10,453 bases of DNA. Source: JANLQX01 sp043775075. Its GTDB lineage: Bacteria > Actinomycetota > Acidimicrobiia > Acidimicrobiales > JANYDT01. The notes below the pieces were generated by a model. The model made no database searches. It had not been told where the DNA came from and saw only the letters and a program-made list of their open reading frames with translations. The DNA lies in the NCBI GenBank assembly GCA_043775075.1, contig JAYVSS010000331.1, positions 1 through 10,453 on the forward strand, given 5' to 3'. Numbering within the stretch: position 1 is the stretch's first letter; every line of letters begins with the position of its first letter. Positions 7,486 through 10,453 of the stretch are shown here, piece by piece. Made by a program: the position numbers and the translations under genes.

Positions 7486-9015
7486 TTACGCAATCATCGA
7501 TGCAACAATCTGCGCGCTTAGCATTACCAGCGGCAGACCACCGCCTGGATGCGACGACCCGCCGACCAGGAAGAGTCCTGGAAGCGGTGAGCGGTTGGCC
7601 GGCCGCAGGAAGGCTGAACGGGCGCCGTTCGACGAGGTGCCGTAGATCGAGCCCCCGCTCGCTCGGGTGCGGTCCGCGAGGTCGGCGGGTGAACGAATTT
7701 CGCGCATCGTCACCCGCTGGCGGATGTCGATCCCCCGCTCAGCGACACGATCAAGCAGGACATCGGCGTACTCGTCCGCCCGCCCGTCCACCCGCCAATC
7801 GACTCCTGCCGAGGTGTCTCCGGTGCGGTCGTGTCTTGGCGCGTTCACCAGGACGAACCATGCCTGCTGACCAGCGGGCCGCACCGCGTCATCACTCGGG
7901 TTGGAGATGTAGATAGTCGGATCCAGAACCGGACGAGGACCACGGGTGACTCGACCTCTTCGGTTCATGGTTCCAAACACATTGTCGAACTCGTCGTCGT
8001 ACCGCTCCGGAAAGAGCACAGTGTGGTGAGTCGTCATCGCGGTCGGGCCAGTGACGCCGAGGCACAGCACAAACCCGCTGAGGCTTGGCTCACTCCGACG
8101 CAAATTGCGTAGGGCCGTTCGACGGGCGCTATTCGGCGGGACGAGATCCTCGTAGAGATGGGCGGCATCGGCATTGGCGATCACCGAGGTGGCGTCGATG
8201 CGGTTGCCATCGGTGAGCACCACTCCCCTGGCGGCGCCATGGCGCACTACAATTTCGCAAACATCAGCGCGCGTACGAATATCAACCCCGAGCGCGAGGC
8301 ACCGATCAAGCAACACTTCGGCGATTCGACGCAATCCTCCCTCTACGTACCAAGCGCCGAAATGACGTTCGGCATAGGGCACCGACGCCAACGCCGCCGG
8401 GGCCCGGCGGGGGTCGGAACCCGTATATGTGGCATAGCGATCGACGAACGCCACCAAGCGTGGATCATCGAGGTAGGACTCGGCCATCGAGCGCAAGGTT
8501 CGACCCGGCGCAATCGTGACGAGATCACGCACCCGAACCGACTGTTTCAGAAGGTCCCACGGTCCCCGAAGTGACGACTCAAGAAACGGGCCGCGGGTGG
8601 CCTCCCATATGCGCCGGGCATGGTCGAAAAATGCCCGCCACTGTTTGGCATTGCCCGGTCGAAGTTCCTCCACTGCGTCCTCGAAGGCCCCGGCATCAGC
8701 AGGTGCGTCGAACCACGTCCCGTCGCCGAAGCGATATCTGGCGACCGGATCAAGGCGACGGAGGTCAAGCACATCGCGGCGATCCACACCGGTGGCAGCC
8801 AGGAGATCATCGAGGACGTAAGGCAGGGTGACGAGTGACGGGCCGGTATCAAATCGGAAACCGTCGCGCGCGAAGACCCCAAGCTTGCCGCCGATCGTGT
8901 CCGCCTGCTCGCACACCACCACCCGTTTCCCCGCAGCAGCGAGCCGAGCGGCCACGGCAAGCCCGCCCACGCCGGCACCGATGACAACGACATCGGTCGG
9001 GCCGCTACAGGACAC
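7486..9015 (-). CDS. Carotenoid desaturase, CrtI/CrtD (phytoene desaturase) family
   Basis: A 509-residue FAD-dependent desaturase or isomerase acting on carotenoids at the membrane. The N-terminal dinucleotide fold is clear: VVVIGAGVGGLAVAARL at about residues 9-25, with Glu36 as the ribose-binding acid, then GGKLGVFARDGFRFDTGPS (about 42-60), which is typical of the CrtI superfamily. The C-terminal block GLFLVGGSSHPGGGLPLV near residues 480-500 is the second FAD-binding signature. Length is normal for the family. The GTG at 9015 is chosen because GGAAGGG lies five bases upstream and the FAD motif begins almost at once; the frame extends to 9120 but only over the glycosyltransferase gene. 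It overlaps the end of that gene by 11 bp, so translation is probably coupled. Whether it performs phytoene desaturation (CrtI) or 3',4'-desaturation of a hydrated end group (CrtD) cannot be decided from motifs; the hydratase and glycosyltransferase neighbours favour the CrtD-like role. Confidence 0.9.
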   Translation of the reverse strand: MSCSGPTDVVVIGAGVGGLAVAARLAAAGKRVVVCEQADTIGGKLGVFARDGFRFDTGPSLVTLPYVLDDLLAATGVDRRDVLDLRRLDPVARYRFGDGTWFDAPADAGAFEDAVEELRPGNAKQWRAFFDHARRIWEATRGPFLESSLRGPWDLLKQSVRVRDLVTIAPGRTLRSMAESYLDDPRLVAFVDRYATYTGSDPRRAPAALASVPYAERHFGAWYVEGGLRRIAEVLLDRCLALGVDIRTRADVCEIVVRHGAARGVVLTDGNRIDATSVIANADAAHLYEDLVPPNSARRTALRNLRRSEPSLSGFVLCLGVTGPTAMTTHHTVLFPERYDDEFDNVFGTMNRRGRVTRGPRPVLDPTIYISNPSDDAVRPAGQQAWFVLVNAPRHDRTGDTSAGVDWRVDGRADEYADVLLDRVAERGIDIRQRVTMREIRSPADLADRTRASGGSIYGTSSNGARSAFLRPANRSPLPGLFLVGGSSHPGGGLPLVMLSAQIVASMIA

Positions 9016-10114
9016 GACGACCCTTCCAAGACAGCGCACCTCGACGTTTCGCCGACCACGAACCACTAAGTAGACGTAGCAACATGGTGATCGAGATCGG
9101 ATGAGCAACGCTGTCGCCAACCCGGCCGCCGGTGGCCCTCGCCGTCATTATTCGGCCGCCCACGCCGAGGAGATATCCGACGAACCCGAGGCGACGAGAC
9201 CGTGAGTGAAGGAGACCAAGCGTCGGCACCACATAGGCCAGCGCCAGCAGCAAACCAAGCCCCATTGCTCCGGGGATCGATCCGGTCGCGGCCCACAGGT
9301 TCTTGGCGTACCCATCGCGCAGTGATGACCAGTCTGTGTACATACGACACGTTGCGAGGTTGGTTCCGTCCACGACGGTTCCCCGAAAGCCTGCACGTTT
9401 CATGGCCCGCACCAACGCCACATCGTCGAGCACCTCGCCCCGCACCGCGCCGAACCCGCCGATCGTTTTCAGCGCGGCGGCGTCGACCACGAGGAATTGA
9501 CCATTCGCCGCCGCCATCGAATTTGGGGTGGTGCGTTCCGCCAGTCGGAGCGGTAGAAAGGTCAGCCACAGCCATTGCAGGAGCGGCTGGACGAGTCGCT
9601 CGGACCCCGAAACAGCGATTTGTCGGGGATAGGGAGATACCAAGGCGAGGTCATGACGGCGAAGCAGCTCGATTGCCGCCGCAATCCCGCGTGGCTCAAT
9701 GACCACGTCGGCATCGAGGAACACCAGGACGTCTCCGGTCGCCGCCAACTGCAAACGATCACATGCCCATGGCTTGCCCATCCATCCGGAGGGCAACGGC
9801 TCACTTCCCCCGTCGATGAGGCGACACCGCGCGGACGCATCGGCGAACGTCTGCGAAACAATCACTGCCGTATCGTCCGACGATCCATCGTCGAGAACAA
9901 GAACTTCAAAGGACGCAAGATCGGCGCTCGCCAGCACCGCCCGCACGCATCGTTCGATGTCCGCCTCTTCGTCCCGTGCGGGGATGCAGACGGAGACGCG
10001 TTCGAGAGACTGAACAACGGCCGCCGACGGCCGCCGCATCAGCCCAATATTCACCGCAGTATGCGCGCCGAATATCCCCGCGAGTACCGTGCCCACGCGC
10101 ACGATCGACCTCAT
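9005..10114 (-). CDS. Family 2 glycosyltransferase, CruG-like carotenoid glycosyltransferase
   Basis: A 369-residue membrane-associated GT2 enzyme (GT-A fold). It has an N-terminal hydrophobic segment (about residues 5-25), then VSVCIPARDEE (40-50), VLVLDDGSSDD (71-81) with the nucleotide-binding aspartates, the block GWMGKPWA (110-117), FLDADV with the metal-binding DAD at 134-136, and GEVLDDVALVRAMK (227-239) with the likely catalytic acid. CRMYTDWSSLRDGYAKNLW (about 256-274) and a following hydrophobic stretch (about 281-304) resemble GT2 enzymes found in carotenoid clusters, including CruG. The expected reaction is transfer of a sugar to a carotenoid hydroxyl. The start is the ATG at 10114, whose ATGA overlaps the TGA of the upstream cruF-like gene, a classic coupled junction; an in-frame GTG at 10150 is less likely. 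All catalytic motifs are intact. The sugar donor and exact acceptor are not known. Confidence 0.87.
   Translation of the reverse strand: MRSIVRVGTVLAGIFGAHTAVNIGLMRRPSAAVVQSLERVSVCIPARDEEADIERCVRAVLASADLASFEVLVLDDGSSDDTAVIVSQTFADASARCRLIDGGSEPLPSGWMGKPWACDRLQLAATGDVLVFLDADVVIEPRGIAAAIELLRRHDLALVSPYPRQIAVSGSERLVQPLLQWLWLTFLPLRLAERTTPNSMAAANGQFLVVDAAALKTIGGFGAVRGEVLDDVALVRAMKRAGFRGTVVDGTNLATCRMYTDWSSLRDGYAKNLWAATGSIPGAMGLGLLLALAYVVPTLGLLHSRSRRLGFVGYLLGVGGRIMTARATGGRVGDSVAHPISITMLLRLLSGSWSAKRRGALSWKGRRVL
9021..9027 (-). promoter_or_regulatory. Shine-Dalgarno site for the desaturase gene
   Basis: GGAAGGG on the minus strand, five bases before the GTG at 9015. It lies inside the last codons of the glycosyltransferase gene and sets the desaturase start. 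Confidence 0.75.
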
Positions 10115-10453
10115 CGGCCACGCGCCGGAATAGATCGCCACGCGAACCACAGCACCGCGCCAAGGGCGGGAGTACCGACAGCGGCGACCCCCGGCCTACG
10201 AAAGAACAGGGCAAAGAGCAGCGTTTCCGAGAACAGCGTCCAGCCCAGCAACATCCATCCGAGGTCATCGAAGCGTCCCGACCGCAGCGGTGGAACGCTG
10301 CGGAGCAACAAGGCCATCATCACCAGTCCGATCACCAACCACCCAGCCGAATTCACGAGAGGGATGCCGTGCAATGACGGGCCGGGGGTGTCTTTCCAGA
10401 CCCACCCTCCGGCCCGAACCATTTGCGGATCGAGAAAGAGGTCCCAGGCCACC
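10111..10453 (-). CDS. cruF: CruF-like carotenoid 1',2'-hydratase, C-terminal part (5' truncated by window)
   Basis: The last 113-114 residues of an integral membrane carotenoid biosynthesis protein. The frame is open to the right edge, so the GTG there is internal. AWDLFLDPQMVRAGGWVW near the start of the fragment and HGIPLVNSAGW shortly after are the signature blocks of the CruF/bacterioruberin hydratase family. Three hydrophobic segments follow (GWLVIGLVMMALLL, LGWMLLGWTLFSETLLFALFF and a last one around VGTPALGAVLWFAW). CruF enzymes add water across the C-1',2' double bond of an acyclic carotenoid end, giving a tertiary hydroxyl. The gene ends in a TGA that overlaps the ATG of the glycosyltransferase gene. 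Genes for early steps such as crtE and crtB are not in view and could lie upstream beyond the right edge. The alternative is a related carotenoid biosynthesis membrane protein of another specificity. Confidence 0.82.
   Translation of the reverse strand, partial: VAWDLFLDPQMVRAGGWVWKDTPGPSLHGIPLVNSAGWLVIGLVMMALLLRSVPPLRSGRFDDLGWMLLGWTLFSETLLFALFFRRPGVAAVGTPALGAVLWFAWRSIPARGR

Noticed and set aside
9016..9120. N-terminal extension of the desaturase up to 9120
   Set aside because: The GTG at 9015 has a strong ribosome site and sits just before the FAD-binding motif; the extension only reads over the glycosyltransferase gene.

Overview
The window is a gene-dense stretch of a high-GC bacterial chromosome, most likely an actinobacterium. 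The case rests on four points: GTG starts are frequent, Shine-Dalgarno sites are GGAGG-like, the RecQ helicase carries the C-terminal phosphoribosyltransferase-like domain I associate with actinobacteria, and the secreted beta-propeller protein has an actinobacterial layout. A placement in Acidimicrobiia is possible, but no marker here proves it. I see no rRNA, tRNA, CRISPR array, insertion sequence or phage gene.

Layout from left to right. (1) The 3' part of a recQ-type helicase gene (+, cut by the left edge, ends at 1349). (2) After 115 bp, a secreted beta-propeller protein (+, 1465-3618) with a strong GGAGGT ribosome binding site. (3) A PLP-dependent threonine aldolase-type enzyme on the opposite strand (-, 3612-4688), whose stop codon overlaps the end of the propeller gene by 7 bp. 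(4) A divergent large ABC-transporter permease of the FtsX/MacB type (+, 4750-7332) with no ATPase gene beside it. (5) A 153-bp convergent gap (7333-7485) holding a small cluster of direct and inverted repeats. (6) A tightly packed carotenoid operon on the minus strand, read right to left: a CruF-like carotenoid hydratase (cut by the right edge), a CruG-like family 2 glycosyltransferase, and a CrtI/CrtD-family desaturase. These three genes overlap one another at ATGA or similar junctions.

The clearest joint function is the carotenoid operon. A hydratase, a desaturase and a glycosyltransferase together point to a hydroxylated, further desaturated and glycosylated carotenoid end group, as in the myxol or phleixanthophyll glycosides. 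The other four genes look like unrelated single-gene units. I found no convincing new multi-gene system. The observations most worth a second look are the degenerate phosphoribosyltransferase-like tail on the helicase, the repeat/hairpin cluster at 7375-7459, and a loosely conserved 16-bp motif that recurs on one strand.
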